Shown here piece by piece: positions 1 to 9,295 of a stretch of 64,000 nt of DNA. Every line of letters begins with the position of its first letter. Within the stretch, counting starts at the first letter, position 1. A program made the translations under genes and the position numbers. Source of the DNA: Pseudanabaena galeata CCNP1313 (GTDB lineage: Bacteria > Cyanobacteriota > Cyanobacteriia > Pseudanabaenales > Pseudanabaenaceae); NCBI RefSeq assembly GCF_029910235.1, contig NZ_CP112874.1, positions 496,001 to 560,000 of the forward strand, read 5' to 3'. The notes under the pieces are model-generated. The model saw nothing but the letters and a program-made list of their open reading frames with translations. It ran no database searches and had not been told where the DNA came from.

Positions 1-579
1 AAAGAAGATATATGCTGCGCTCGGATTTTTAACTTGATCGAGTTTAGTGGCAATCAGATTTGCCATCGCTTGCAAATAGCCTGAATTGTCATACCAAGAA
101 GGTACAACTGTGTACTTGATTTTTTGTAGTTCTGGATCGTTTTTCCAGATGCGATCAAGTAGTCGGAAGCTAGAGCCTGTAGTACTAATTGAAAATTGTG
201 GATACAAAGGCAAAACCACTAATTCTTCAATCTGATCGTGTTTGATTTGGGCGATCGCCTCTTCAGTGAAGGGATGCCAGTAGCGCATTCCCAAATACAC
301 ATGGGCTTCATGACCATTTTGCTGAAGCTGCGATCGCAGGGCTTGAGCTTGAGCTTCAGTAATTCGCCGTAATGGTGAGCCGCCACCAATTTTTTTGTAA
401 TTCTCTTGAGATTTTTTTGCTCGTAGTGTCGAAATTAACCAAGCTAAAGGTGCTTGCAGTAATGGCGAAGGCAAGCGAATAATTTCTGGGTCAGCAAATA
501 AGTTGTACAAAAAAGGGCGGACATCTTCTAATTTGTCTGGCCCGCCGAGGTTCAGCAGTAAAACGCCTAGTCGCCCCAT
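1..579 (-). CDS. hemH: Ferrochelatase, C-terminally truncated by window edge
   Basis: Ferrochelatase inserts Fe2+ into protoporphyrin IX in the last step of heme synthesis. Translating the minus strand from the ATG at 577-579 gives an open 193-codon frame running off the left edge. It begins [20 protein letters not shown] and continues with [36 protein letters not shown] and [15 protein letters not shown], which are hallmark N-terminal ferrochelatase motifs. The catalytic His region and the cyanobacterial C-terminal CAB-like helix lie outside the window. The gene is separated from cobK by a hairpin repeat; both lie on the minus strand and both belong to tetrapyrrole metabolism. Confidence 0.93.
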   Translation of the reverse strand, partial: MGRLGVLLLNLGGPDKLEDVRPFLYNLFADPEIIRLPSPLLQAPLAWLISTLRAKKSQENYKKIGGGSPLRRITEAQAQALRSQLQQNGHEAHVYLGMRYWHPFTEEAIAQIKHDQIEELVVLPLYPQFSISTTGSSFRLLDRIWKNDPELQKIKYTVVPSWYDNSGYLQAMANLIATKLDQVKNPSAAYIFF

Positions 580-693
580 ATCAATCGCTATATCCCTTTA
601 TAATTTTAGATTTGTTATTAAGATCGAGTTTCATTAATTATAGCTAGGGTCAGGATCGTTATACCGTTTTGTGCTGATCTTAAATCTATGGTA

Positions 694-791
694 ATGAAAG
701 TTTTACTTAGGGCTTAAAACTCAAATAAATGAAGACGACGCGAAGCGTCGTCTTCATTTATTTGAGTTTTTACTTGTCCTTCGTTGCTTCC
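694..791. repeat. Hairpin repeat, family A (divergent copy)
   Basis: A long palindrome (arms around 719-769, loop near GCGAAGC) is bordered by AAGTTTTACTTAGG on the left and TTACTTGTCCTTCGTTGC on the right. The same outer layout recurs in the better copies at 1722, 2338, 3905 and 9296. Its right half forms the stop codon and last residues of cobK. Confidence 0.7.
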
Positions 792-1533
792 TGATCTGAT
801 TTAACCATGCGATCGCTGCTTCGATACTCGTTACTTTTTCGCCTTCAGGCATGGCGGGACGCTGCACCATAATAATGGGAATTCCCAATTCCCTTGCGGC
901 GACAATCTTGGCATAGGTAGCATTGCCGCCGCTATTTTTACTAACGATCGCCTGAATTCGATAGTCTCGCAATAATTGTCGTTCCTGCTCTAAACTAAAT
1001 GGTCCGCGATCAAGCAGTACCTTGCTATTGGGTAATTCTAGTTCGGGTGGATCGATCGAGCGCATTAGATACCAGATATGCGGGCTGATATGTGATCGCT
1101 GCAAAAAAGGCTCTAGTTGTTGTCTCCCTGATGTAATAAATACTCGATTTACCGATTCAGGAATAGACCTTGCGGCGGCTTCTACACTTTCTACTTCGAT
1201 CCAATTATCGCCATTTATTTTCTTCCATTGAGGACGAGTGAGCATTAGATAGGGAATATTAACTGAATGCGAAGCGATCGCGCCATTAATAGTTATTTGT
1301 CCCGCACAGGGATGGGTTGCATCAATGAGAACATCAATGGAATAGTCTTGTATATATCTAGCTAATCCTTCTGCGCCACCAAATCCACCAATACGAACTT
1401 GTCCAACTAGGGCGGCTGGCTTTTTAGTGCGGCCTGCGAGGGAGCTAATTACTTCTAATTTGGGATTAGTGGCGAGTTTTGCGGCGAGTTTCACGGCATC
1501 ACCCGTGCCACCCAAAATGAGAATTTTCTGCAT
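754..1533 (-). CDS. cobK: Precorrin-6A reductase (CobK/CbiJ)
   Basis: The product is the NAD(P)H-dependent reductase that reduces precorrin-6A (or the cobalt form) in corrin-ring synthesis for cobalamin. The 259-residue protein has an N-terminal nucleotide-binding loop ILGGTGDAVKLA, then IDATHPCAGQI (about 90-100), RVFITSGRQQLEPF (about 130) and SKNSGGNATYAKI (about 200), all typical of CobK/CbiJ; the length is normal. The last few residues (TSKNSNK and the stop) are encoded by the adjacent hairpin repeat, so the natural C-terminus has probably been replaced by repeat sequence. No other cobalamin gene is nearby. Confidence 0.9.
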   Translation of the reverse strand: MQKILILGGTGDAVKLAAKLATNPKLEVISSLAGRTKKPAALVGQVRIGGFGGAEGLARYIQDYSIDVLIDATHPCAGQITINGAIASHSVNIPYLMLTRPQWKKINGDNWIEVESVEAAARSIPESVNRVFITSGRQQLEPFLQRSHISPHIWYLMRSIDPPELELPNSKVLLDRGPFSLEQERQLLRDYRIQAIVSKNSGGNATYAKIVAARELGIPIIMVQRPAMPEGEKVTSIEAAIAWLNQIRKQRRTSKNSNK

Positions 1534-1609
1534 AATTAGAAATATTTAGACATTGTAGTTTGCTGGTTGCTGAGTCCGCGAGCCATATGTTACAGCATTT
1601 ATTTAGTCT

Positions 1610-1653
1610 AGTAAGGTACAAAGGTTGGTTTCTACAAACCTTTGTACCTTACT
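1610..1653. repeat. Intergenic hairpin
   Basis: A near-perfect inverted repeat (AGTAAGGTACAAAGGTT / AACCTTTGTACCTTACT around a short loop). It may act as a terminator or be a short mobile hairpin; it has no T-tract on either side. Confidence 0.6.
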
Positions 1654-1721
1654 GCGCCATAACCCTTTTCTCGACTGTACGCGATCGCCACTAGAAAGGA
1701 GTTTCAGTCAGTTTTGATTTC

Positions 1722-1832
1722 TATAGCAATGTAAGTTTTACTTAGGACATAAAACCCAAAAGATGAGTGGCGGCGCTTCGCACCGCCACTCATCTTTTGG
1801 GTTTTGATTTGTCCTATCTATCTCTTGCGTTC
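1722..1832. repeat. MITE-like hairpin repeat, family A
   Basis: The outer left end reads TATAGCAATGTAAGTTTTAC and the right end GTCCTATCTATCTCTTGCG. Between them is a strong hairpin, CCCAAAAGATGAGTGGCGG with its inverted complement. It matches the copies at 2338, 3905 (inverted) and 9296. Confidence 0.85.
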
Positions 1833-1907
1833 AAAAGACACAATGACCACGCCATTTTATCTTTTGGTATAAAACTGTTAGGATCAAATGCATAAGTACT
1901 TTGAAAT

Positions 1908-2210
1908 TTGAAACTGGTTACTGTCGTGGATGCGATCGCCATTAGCTCTCTTACTCTCAATATTGTTTTGGGATTATTTATCCTGATGTATATATTTCGG
2001 ATTATCATGACATGGTATCCCCAAATTCCTCTCAAGCAATTTCCCTATAGCGTGATTACATTCCCGACCGAACCTTTGCTATTTGTACTACGGAAGTTAA
2101 TCCCCCCGATCGGCGGTATTGATATTTCCCCTGTGATTGGTGTTGGTATTTTTAGCCTCTTGCGCGAAATGTTACTTGGTCAGCAAGGTATTTTGACAAT
2201 GATGCAATAG
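1908..2210 (+). CDS. YggT/Ycf19 family membrane protein
   Basis: This is a small integral membrane protein of the YggT (Ycf19) family, conserved in cyanobacteria and plastids and linked to thylakoid or division-related roles. The 100-residue protein has two hydrophobic segments (about 10-35 and 78-95). Between them are the family motif MTWYPQIPLKQFP and the strongly conserved PTEPLLFVLRKLIPPIGGID. The first codon is TTG at 1908; a GTG at 1926 is an alternative start. The family-A repeat ends about 75 bp upstream, so the promoter probably lies inside or next to the repeat. Confidence 0.85.
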   Translation: MKLVTVVDAIAISSLTLNIVLGLFILMYIFRIIMTWYPQIPLKQFPYSVITFPTEPLLFVLRKLIPPIGGIDISPVIGVGIFSLLREMLLGQQGILTMMQ

Positions 2211-2277
2211 ATTTACCGCAATTCTATAAATGTTGGCATAAGTCCTATAAGTCCTATCTGCTTTACTACTTAACACC

Positions 2278-2320
2278 AGAGATTTTTTAAAAGTGATTCC
2301 AGCACTTTTAAAAAATCTCT
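2278..2320. repeat. Hairpin downstream of yggT
   Basis: Inverted repeat AGAGATTTTTTAAAAGTG / CACTTTTAAAAAATCTCT. Its core resembles the hairpins at 32230, 39199 and 42366. It may also serve as a terminator. Confidence 0.6.
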
Positions 2321-2337
2321 AGTTGTTTATTTGAACT

Positions 2338-2453
2338 TATAGCAATGTAAGTTTAGCTTAGGATATAAAACCCAAAAGATGAGCGGCGGTGCGAAGCGCC
2401 GCCACTCATCTTTTGGGTTTTGATTTGTCCTATCTATCTCTTGCGTTGCTATA
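2338..2453. repeat. MITE-like hairpin repeat, family A
   Basis: The element runs from TATAGCAATGTAAG to CTCTTGCGTTGCTATA, so the outermost bases (TATAGCAA / TTGCTATA) are inverted. The central hairpin is again the GATGAG / CTCATC stem. Confidence 0.85.
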
Positions 2454-2542
2454 GAGCATTGTAAAAGGTTATAACCATGACAATTAGTTATTAACTCCTA
2501 ATGTAAAACTTAAAGAATGCATCTTTAATTTCATTGGAATCT

Positions 2543-3904
2543 ATGCCTACACTTCTAGTCAAAAATATCCATACCTTAGTCACGATGGATCGGGATCGCC
2601 GAGAACTCCATAATGCAGCGATATTTGTGAGAGATAATGTGATTGAGCAGGTAGGACTCACCACCGAATTACCTCAAAATGCCGATGAAGTGTTGGACTT
2701 ACATGGAAAACATATTGTCTTGCCAGGGCTAGTTAATACCCATCATCATTTCTATCAAGTTCTTACTAAAGTTATTCCCGCCGCTCAAAATTGCACTCTG
2801 TTTAATTGGTTGCAAACTCTCTACCCAATTTGGGGGAATCTCAATTCTGAAAGCATTTATATCAGCGCTCAGATGGCAGCCGCAGAATTAATTCTATCTG
2901 GTTGCACGACTGCTAGCGATCATCTTTATATCTATCCCAATGATTGTAAGTTGGATGATGAAATAGCAGGTATACAGGAAATTGGAATGCGATTTCATGC
3001 TAGTCGAGGTAGTATGAGCGTTGGCGAGAGTCAAGGTGGACTTCCACCCGATGCTTTAGTTGAGAAGGAAGCTGACATTCTCAAAGACTCGCAAAGATTA
3101 ATTGAGCAGTATCACGATCCATCGCGTTTTTCTATGTTACGCATGACTCTTGCCCCCTGTTCGCCGTTTTCCGTATCCCCAGACTTGATGATCGAATCGG
3201 CAAAAATGGCGAGATCTTATACCAGTGTTAGATTGCATACCCATCTTGCCGAAAATAAGTCAGACGTAGACTACAGCCTTGCTAAATTTGGCAAGATCCC
3301 TGGAGATTATGCAGAGTCGGTGGGTTGGCTGGGTGATGATGTGTGGCATGCCCATTGTGTGAAATTGAGTGATGATTCGATCGCAAAATTTGGACGCACG
3401 GGTACGGGTGTGGCGCATTGTCCTTGTAGCAATACACGCCTAGGCAGTGGCATTGCCCCCATCAGAAAAATGCTAAATCATAATGTGCCAGTGGGTTTGG
3501 GTGTAGATGGTTCGGCTTCTAATGACACGGGCAATCTGTTGCAAGAGGCACGAACTGCTTTTTTACTAGCAAGGGTAAATGAGTGCGATCCCACATCAAT
3601 GAGTGCTAGGGAGATATTGGAAGTAGCTACCCTTGGCGGCGCAAAGGTGTTGGGTCGGGATGATATTGGGGCGATCGCTCCTAATATGGCGGCGGATTTC
3701 ATTGCGATCGATATTGAGCGATCGCAGTTTGCTGGCGCACATCACGATCTTGTATCTGCGCTGATTTTCTGTCCAGTGCCTTCAGTTGATTACAGTTTTA
3801 TCAATGGTAAGAAAGTAGTTGATCGTGGTCAGCTAACAACCCTTGATTTGCCAATGCTAATCGAGAAGACCAACAAAATTGCTTGTCAACTTGTCAATAA
3901 ATAA
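2543..3904 (+). CDS. Amidohydrolase, 8-oxoguanine deaminase-like
   Basis: This is a metal-dependent amidohydrolase of the AtzA/TrzN/guanine-deaminase branch. The best functional guess is 8-oxoguanine deaminase, which converts 8-oxoguanine to urate. Metal ligands appear in order: NTHHHFYQ near residue 70 (HxH), HTHLAEN near 235, HAHCV near 275 and the aspartate in GLGVDGSASND near 325. The NTHHHFYQ and SASND motifs are characteristic of the 8-oxoguanine deaminase group. A TTG at 2534 lies in frame, but the ATG at 2543 (MPTLLVKN) fits the family start. The gene is monocistronic with repeats on both sides. Isoxanthopterin or hydroxy-triazine deaminase activity cannot be excluded. Confidence 0.82.
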   Translation: MPTLLVKNIHTLVTMDRDRRELHNAAIFVRDNVIEQVGLTTELPQNADEVLDLHGKHIVLPGLVNTHHHFYQVLTKVIPAAQNCTLFNWLQTLYPIWGNLNSESIYISAQMAAAELILSGCTTASDHLYIYPNDCKLDDEIAGIQEIGMRFHASRGSMSVGESQGGLPPDALVEKEADILKDSQRLIEQYHDPSRFSMLRMTLAPCSPFSVSPDLMIESAKMARSYTSVRLHTHLAENKSDVDYSLAKFGKIPGDYAESVGWLGDDVWHAHCVKLSDDSIAKFGRTGTGVAHCPCSNTRLGSGIAPIRKMLNHNVPVGLGVDGSASNDTGNLLQEARTAFLLARVNECDPTSMSAREILEVATLGGAKVLGRDDIGAIAPNMAADFIAIDIERSQFAGAHHDLVSALIFCPVPSVDYSFINGKKVVDRGQLTTLDLPMLIEKTNKIACQLVNK

Positions 3905-4020
3905 TATAGCAATGCAAGAGATAGATAGGACAAATCAAAACCAAAAAGATGAGTGGCGGCGCAAAGCGCCGCCACTCATCTTTTTGGTTTTATGTCCTAA
4001 TCAAAACTTACATTGCTATA
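3905..4020. repeat. MITE-like hairpin repeat, family A (inverted)
   Basis: This is the best-preserved copy, 116 bp with perfect 10-bp terminal inverted repeats TATAGCAATG / CATTGCTATA. It is in reverse orientation relative to the other copies and abuts the amidohydrolase stop codon. Confidence 0.9.
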
Positions 4021-4030
4021 AATAATCAAA

Positions 4031-4071
4031 AAGTAATCAAAAAGGTTGCGAAGTGACCTTTTTGATTACTT
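4031..4071. repeat. Short hairpin
   Basis: AAGTAATCAAAAAGGT / ACCTTTTTGATTACTT inverted repeat around a short loop, just downstream of the family-A copy. Confidence 0.6.
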
Positions 4072-4115
4072 AGAGAGGTGGCAAAGATTAATTTTAAAAA
4101 TTCCTTAAAAAAAAG

Positions 4116-4146
4116 TTGACTAAATGCGATCACTATCTGCTATATT
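4116..4146 (+). promoter_or_regulatory. Putative promoter of tRNA-Val(TAC)
   Basis: TTGACT at 4116-4121 is followed by GCTATA at 4139-4144 (17-bp spacing) or TATATT two bases further on, about 20 bp before the tRNA 5' end. It is inferred from consensus only. Confidence 0.5.
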
Positions 4147-4164
4147 ATGAAAGCTGAAAAGCAA

Positions 4165-4237
4165 GGGCGCTTAGCTCAGTTGGTAGAGCGTCTCGTTTAC
4201 ACCGAGAATGTCGGGGGTTCGAGTCCCTCAGCGCCCA
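4165..4237 (+). tRNA. tRNA-Val (anticodon TAC)
   Basis: A full 73-nt cloverleaf can be drawn: acceptor GGGCGCT/AGCGCCC with discriminator A, D-stem GCTC/GAGC, anticodon stem TCTCG/CGAGA around the loop TTTACAC, and T-arm GGGGG-TTCGAGT-CCCTC (one G-T pair). The anticodon is TAC, hence valine. CCA is not encoded. Confidence 0.97.
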
Positions 4238-4571
4238 TTGAAAAATTTCCATTAAAAGAAATCTTCTATAAAACAACAAAGCGTCTATGCGGTTTTATTT
4301 CTTTATGGCTCTGTTTTTTAAGTTACAAAAGTGTGACGAAATTTTTGCGAATTGGTGCTGATGTGATTGTTATTTGCTTTACTTTTTTCAAAAACATTTT
4401 CACACAAACATTTACATAATTTTAAAAATACGATAATATCCTTAAATTATAGTTATTTGATATGTCGAAAAAATTTTTGAGCCAATAAAAGGTTATTAGA
4501 AAGTTATATAAAGTAATATTTTTTTAATAGATCAGGTAGAATCTGATAGTAGCTTAAGAGCCAGAATCTAT

Positions 4572-4799
4572 ATGTTGTTTAAGTCATACAAAAATATTCT
4601 GCCAGCTTCGGTTGCCTTCATCGGGGGGATAGTATTTATTGTCGGTCAACCAGAATTTGCGCTAGCAAATCATCAAGCAGAATATACACCAACGGAACGT
4701 CCTAGACCAAAACGAACTCAAGGCGGCGGATCACGCTTAACCCTGCAAGTTACTCCACCTTCCTTTAAATTACAACCTTCACAAAACATCGTTTTGTAA
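4572..4799 (+). CDS. Small secreted hypothetical protein
   Basis: I do not recognise this 75-residue protein with certainty. It has a convincing signal peptide: basic MLFKSYKN, a hydrophobic core to about residue 28, and a cleavage site ALA-NH near 32. A proline/arginine-rich stretch PTERPRPKRTQGGGSR follows. That stretch resembles the start of DUF928 proteins (secreted, often downstream of CHAT/TPR proteins), so the gene may be a shortened DUF928 member; the rest of that domain is missing. The 330 bp before it, after the tRNA, is AT-rich with no other gene visible. Confidence 0.55.
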   Translation: MLFKSYKNILPASVAFIGGIVFIVGQPEFALANHQAEYTPTERPRPKRTQGGGSRLTLQVTPPSFKLQPSQNIVL

Positions 4800-5437
4800 G
4801 TTGTACTTTTATCTAGTTCAAGATAACCATTGATTTTTTTAACTTCATTATCAACAGTTATTGAGTGATTTGCAGTTAAGCAGCAGAAAAAGTTAAATCT
4901 TTAACCTTTACCTTCCCATGTACATTAGTTCATCTACAGGATATAAGGAAACCGCAATAATGCTTAATCTCCCAAAAAGAAGGACACGTTATACGTGTCC
5001 TTCTTTTTGGGAGATTAAGCATTATTGCTTGCAATACATTGAATTAAAAAAATTTATCGCAAAACACGAGATGGCGTAGCAATTGTGTGTTTAAATCCAT
5101 CTCTGCGTTAGTTTGTCAACTCACAAAAGTGTGGCGACACTTTTGTGAGTTGACATTAGGCGGCTTGCGACAAAGAGCTTGCATACATCAAAACATTAAT
5201 TTGATAGGATCAGTGCGATTTGATTTTAGTCTTGAAACTTAGCAACTCTGACCTAACTTTAGACTGTAATTCCAATTCACAAAAGTGTGGTAATACTTTT
5301 GTGAATTAAAAAACAAACCGAGTAAGGGTTTTAAAAACACAAAATGGTTATGCCATTTTGTGTTTTGGTATAACTCATGCGGGAATTACGACAAAAAAGT
5401 TAGGCTTAAGGGAGCAAGTGCCATTAAACTCCTTGAG
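4800..5437. other. Intergenic region with several hairpins
   Basis: No gene is visible. There is a 71-bp palindrome at 4956-5026 (stem AATAATGCTTAATCTCCC plus inner arms), a 40-bp palindrome at 5115-5154 (GTCAACTCACAAAAGTGT), a related one at 5274-5307 (AATTCACAAAAGTGT) and a small CACAAAATGG / CCATTTTGTG hairpin at about 5337-5364. The last three share the core CACAAAA. An open frame reaching up to 5360 uses a GTG inside the last hairpin and is probably not the real start of the next gene. Confidence 0.6.
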
Positions 5438-8047
5438 ATGATCGCTATTAAAACCTTAAAGTCAAACTGGGAAAAATTACCACTTAGATTTCAACAGTGG
5501 GGCGGTTTTTTCCTGTCTAGTGGCAGTATCTACCTGCTAGTATTTGGACTGCGTTGGTTGGGCTGGTTACAACCAAGCGAATGGGCTGCATTTGATCTAT
5601 ACATGCAAGTTCGACCTGCGGAGCCAGTAGATGAAAGAATTATTATCGTTGGTGTCCAAGAATCAGATATTCGCTATCTAGGCAATTGGCCTGCATCTGA
5701 TCGCATCCTCGCCCAGATTTTAAGGAAAATACGCGATCAACAACCCAAAGTGATTGGCTTAGATTTGTATCGGGATATTCCTGTGGGAGAGGGTTACGCA
5801 GAGTTAGAACAGATATTCAAAACCACTCCTAATTTGATTGGCATTGAAAAAAGTATTGGCGATCGCTTTAGTACAGCTATCGATCCACCACCTGCTTTAA
5901 AAGCTTTGGGGCAGGTAGCTGCAAATGATGTAATTGTTGATCCTGACGGTAGATTGCGCCGCGCCTTATTGTATCCGATGCCTGAGGGTAATGAGGGTTT
6001 ACCAAGTTTAGGTTTAGCGATCGCCCTAACATATTTAAAAGAGAAAGGGATAGAACCTAAGTCTTCAGAATCTGGCTACCTACAGATTGGTTCAACGATT
6101 TTTCAGCCCTTAGAAGATACGGATGGTGGATATATTCGTGTTGATGCTGGTGGATATCAAGTTCTGATGAACTATCATGGCTCCTCTCAAAAGTTTCGCT
6201 ATATTTCCCTTGAAGATATTTTAGAAAATCGCATTGATCCTCAGCTAATGCGCGATCGCATTGTCCTAATTGGGCCTCAAGCCGCAAGTCTCAATGATGT
6301 TTTTTACACACCCTACAGCAGTAATTTTATAACTTCACCTGCTCAAATGTCGGGAGTGGAGTTTCAGGCAAATATTGTCAAACTAATTTTGGGAGCAGTT
6401 CTCGATAATCGTCCTCTGTTTAGGATTTGGTCAAATATTTGGGAGGAGATCTGGATAGCTGGTTGGGCAATGACTGGAGCCGCGATTATTTGGATATTTT
6501 CGACTCGGCGCTTAATTTTTTTAACTGGTACGTTGATTTTATGTATGGGGGGACTTGTTATTGGCAGCTATGTCCTATTTTTGTCGGGGTGGTGGATACC
6601 GATCGCACCTGCTCTATTTACTTATATCGGCTCCATGTTAGTGATGCAGAGCTATATGTATGTTTCTCGACTACAAGAACTGAATTCAGCACTTTCCGAT
6701 TCGATTGAACTGCTTGCCCATGATGCTTCCCATGATGCTTTAACGGGTTTACCCAATCGCAATCTATTTATGGATCGTGTAGAACATGCGATCAAGTATA
6801 GTAAACGCCATTCTAGTTATTTGTTTGCCATCTTTTTTATTGACTTGGATCGTTTCAAAATGATTAACGATAGTCTCGGTCATAATGTTGGCGATCTGTT
6901 TTTGCAGGCGATCTCTGAGATTTTGCAAGGTTGCTTGCGCTCCATTGATACAGTTGCTCGCCTTGGGGGAGATGAATTTACTATTCTCGTTGATGACATT
7001 CAAGATGTGGGCGAAGCCCTGATGGTAGCCGATCGCATTCTCAACAAATTCCTTTCGCCCGTCATCATCAAAGGCGAAGCAATTTTCCCAAGTGCAAGCA
7101 TAGGCATTGTGATCAGTACACCTGATTATGACAATTGTGTTGATCTGCTTAGGGACGCTGATATTGCCATGTATCGCGCTAAATCCTCAGGGAAAGGACG
7201 TTATATTCTCTTCGATCAGGAAATGTACGAACAGACCCTCAGATTAACACAGCTAGAAAGTGAACTCCATTATGCCCTTGAGCATCAGGAATTTGAGCTT
7301 TACTATCAGCCAATAGTCTCTTTAGAAACGGATAAGTTGTCAGGATTTGAAGCACTCATTCGATGGAAGAATCCCAAACGTGGTTTTATTTCTCCCATCG
7401 AGTTTATTCCCCTTGCCGAAGATACAGGGCTGATTGTGGCAGTCGGTGATTGGGTCTTAAAAGAAGCATGTAACCAACTAAAAGTTTGGTTACATAAGTT
7501 CCCAGAAGCCGCAAATTTAAAGATGAGCATTAATTTAGCTAGCCATCAAATTCGTGAACCAGATTTGCTAGAGAAGCTTGATGCCATTCTGTCGGAAACT
7601 GGTATTGATGGCTGTTCCATTCGTTTAGAAATTACGGAAAGCACTCTGATGGATCAAGGAGAACAAACAATCAATAAATTAGCTCAATTAAGGGCAAGAA
7701 ATATTCAATTGAGTATTGATGATTTTGGACAAGGATATTCTTCCCTTAGCTATTTACATCGTTTCCCAATTAACATTCTCAAAATAGATCGTGCTTTTGT
7801 GGATCAAATGACGGATGGCGGCGAGAATATTGAAATCGTGAGGACGATTACGATGTTGGCGCATACCTTGAATATGAGTGTGGTTGCTGAAGGTGTAGAG
7901 ACACAACAGCAGGTTGAAATTTTAAAAAAATTAGGTTGTGAGTTTGGACAAGGATACCTATTCTCGCGACCTTTAACTGCGCCTGCCGCAGAACAGGCGA
8001 TCGCTAATAGTGTTAATGCGATCGCAATTTCCCCAACAATAGAGTAA
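5438..8047 (+). CDS. CHASE2-GGDEF-EAL cyclic-di-GMP signalling protein
   Basis: This is a membrane sensor for cyclic-di-GMP turnover. With the ATG at 5438 it has 869 residues: an N-terminal transmembrane helix (about 24-45), an extracytoplasmic CHASE2 sensor (about 50-330), a cluster of transmembrane helices (about 345-425), a GGDEF domain with DALTGLPNR and intact GGDEF at 510, and an EAL domain with EAL at 638, the LEITES motif, DDFGQGYSSL, LKIDRAFV and AEGVET. Both catalytic motifs look intact, so it could make or degrade c-di-GMP. An upstream in-frame GTG at 5360 lies in a hairpin repeat and is less likely to be used. Substrates sensed by CHASE2 are unknown. Confidence 0.93.
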   Translation: MIAIKTLKSNWEKLPLRFQQWGGFFLSSGSIYLLVFGLRWLGWLQPSEWAAFDLYMQVRPAEPVDERIIIVGVQESDIRYLGNWPASDRILAQILRKIRDQQPKVIGLDLYRDIPVGEGYAELEQIFKTTPNLIGIEKSIGDRFSTAIDPPPALKALGQVAANDVIVDPDGRLRRALLYPMPEGNEGLPSLGLAIALTYLKEKGIEPKSSESGYLQIGSTIFQPLEDTDGGYIRVDAGGYQVLMNYHGSSQKFRYISLEDILENRIDPQLMRDRIVLIGPQAASLNDVFYTPYSSNFITSPAQMSGVEFQANIVKLILGAVLDNRPLFRIWSNIWEEIWIAGWAMTGAAIIWIFSTRRLIFLTGTLILCMGGLVIGSYVLFLSGWWIPIAPALFTYIGSMLVMQSYMYVSRLQELNSALSDSIELLAHDASHDALTGLPNRNLFMDRVEHAIKYSKRHSSYLFAIFFIDLDRFKMINDSLGHNVGDLFLQAISEILQGCLRSIDTVARLGGDEFTILVDDIQDVGEALMVADRILNKFLSPVIIKGEAIFPSASIGIVISTPDYDNCVDLLRDADIAMYRAKSSGKGRYILFDQEMYEQTLRLTQLESELHYALEHQEFELYYQPIVSLETDKLSGFEALIRWKNPKRGFISPIEFIPLAEDTGLIVAVGDWVLKEACNQLKVWLHKFPEAANLKMSINLASHQIREPDLLEKLDAILSETGIDGCSIRLEITESTLMDQGEQTINKLAQLRARNIQLSIDDFGQGYSSLSYLHRFPINILKIDRAFVDQMTDGGENIEIVRTITMLAHTLNMSVVAEGVETQQQVEILKKLGCEFGQGYLFSRPLTAPAAEQAIANSVNAIAISPTIE

Positions 8048-8142
8048 TTAACTGATGTTACGAAGATCTGAAGTTATTTGAGAAATATCTTCACAATTTC
8101 CATTGTGGAGGTTAACATAGCTGTAACTTTTAGATCAATCTC

Positions 8143-9099
8143 ATGACAGTAGTACCAACGGTTCGCACTCACCGATTGACAAAACAGTTTGATAATCACG
8201 TTGCAGTCAATCACATCGATTTGCAGATTGATCGCGGCGAAGTCTATGGACTGATTGGTCCCAATGGAGCAGGTAAGACCACCTTAATTCGGATGTTGGC
8301 TGCTGCCGAGGAACCCACCGCAGGAGAAATTTATATTAATGGAGCGCGTTTTTTGCGTGGTCAAAATAATCCTGAGCTGAAGCGGCAATTGGGGTATTTG
8401 CCAGATGACTTTCCACTTTACGACGACCTAACCGTATGGGATTATCTAGATTACTTTGCACGTTTGTACTTTTTGAGAGATGCACAGCGATCGCAAAGAT
8501 TGTACGAAGTGATTGAGTTAGTGGAGCTAGAACAGAAAAAGAATGAACTAATTGCCACACTCTCAAGAGGAATGAAACAGCGTCTCAGCCTAGCACGTAG
8601 CATTATTCATAATCCCACGTTGCTATTGCTTGATGAGCCTGTATCAGGACTTGATCCCTTAGCGCGAGTGCAGGTTCGCAATATTATCAAGTCTCTACAA
8701 CGGCAGGGAATGACGATTTTAATTTCATCTCATATTTTGAGTGATCTCGCAGAAATTTGTACATCAATTGGGATTATGGAGCTAGGTCGTTTAGTTGAAA
8801 GCTCGCGACTGCAAGCTCTATATGATCGCAGTAACCAAGATCGACAACAGATTCTGATCTCGACTTTAGGCAAAATTGAAGATCTTGAAATAGTTTTGAA
8901 GCGATCGGAATTTGTACAGGAAGTAGAAGTTTTAGCTGATGTTGCTATGGTAAGAATTCAGTTTGCGGGTACTCTTGAAGACTGTGCTTCCCTACTTAAA
9001 TATCTCATTGATGCAGATGTCCCTATAATCAATTTTCATCGCACTCAGGAAACCTTAGAAAACATTTTCTTAAAACTAGGCTATAAGCAAACCAGCTAA
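8143..9099 (+). CDS. ABC transporter ATP-binding protein (ABC-2 type)
   Basis: This is the ATPase subunit of an ABC-2 type exporter (the CcmA/NatA/DrrA-like class). The 318 residues show Walker A GPNGAGKTT near 45, signature LSRGMKQRLSLA near 145, Walker B LLLLDEP near 165 and the H-loop SSHIL near 200. A C-terminal extension of about 90 residues is typical of this class. The first ATG follows the GGDEF-EAL gene by 95 bp. No permease gene lies next to it, so its membrane partner must be elsewhere or lost; downstream are only repeats and a gene remnant. Confidence 0.92.
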   Translation: MTVVPTVRTHRLTKQFDNHVAVNHIDLQIDRGEVYGLIGPNGAGKTTLIRMLAAAEEPTAGEIYINGARFLRGQNNPELKRQLGYLPDDFPLYDDLTVWDYLDYFARLYFLRDAQRSQRLYEVIELVELEQKKNELIATLSRGMKQRLSLARSIIHNPTLLLLDEPVSGLDPLARVQVRNIIKSLQRQGMTILISSHILSDLAEICTSIGIMELGRLVESSRLQALYDRSNQDRQQILISTLGKIEDLEIVLKRSEFVQEVEVLADVAMVRIQFAGTLEDCASLLKYLIDADVPIINFHRTQETLENIFLKLGYKQTS

Positions 9100-9120
9100 A
9101 TCTAAACACGAATTGTTTCT

Positions 9121-9223
9121 AGGTAGCTAGGCATAAGTAAACTAAAAAACCAGAAGCTGTCCCGCCCGCTACGCAGGCGGGACAGCTTTCTAGTTTTAGG
9201 TTTTAATTATGGTGAGCTACTTA
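9121..9223. repeat. Hairpin repeat, family B
   Basis: The left end AGGTAGCTAGGCATAAG and right end GTGAGCTACTTAT flank a hairpin with arms around AGCTGTCCCGCC. The same arrangement recurs at 24691 and, with a different hairpin core, at 41233. Confidence 0.8.
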
Positions 9224-9295
9224 TAGCAAAGTAATGAGTTGTAACTGTATGTAGGTAGTGCTGCCCAGCACTGCCATGATAAATCCTTTCCCTTT

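Noticed and set aside
1814-2035. Minus-strand frame over the family-A repeat and yggT
   Set aside because: Composed of repeat sequence and the antisense of yggT; no independent coding support.
4147-4419. A 90-codon reading frame across the tRNA-Val region
   Set aside because: It reads through the tRNA gene and AT-rich sequence; no protein family is recognisable.
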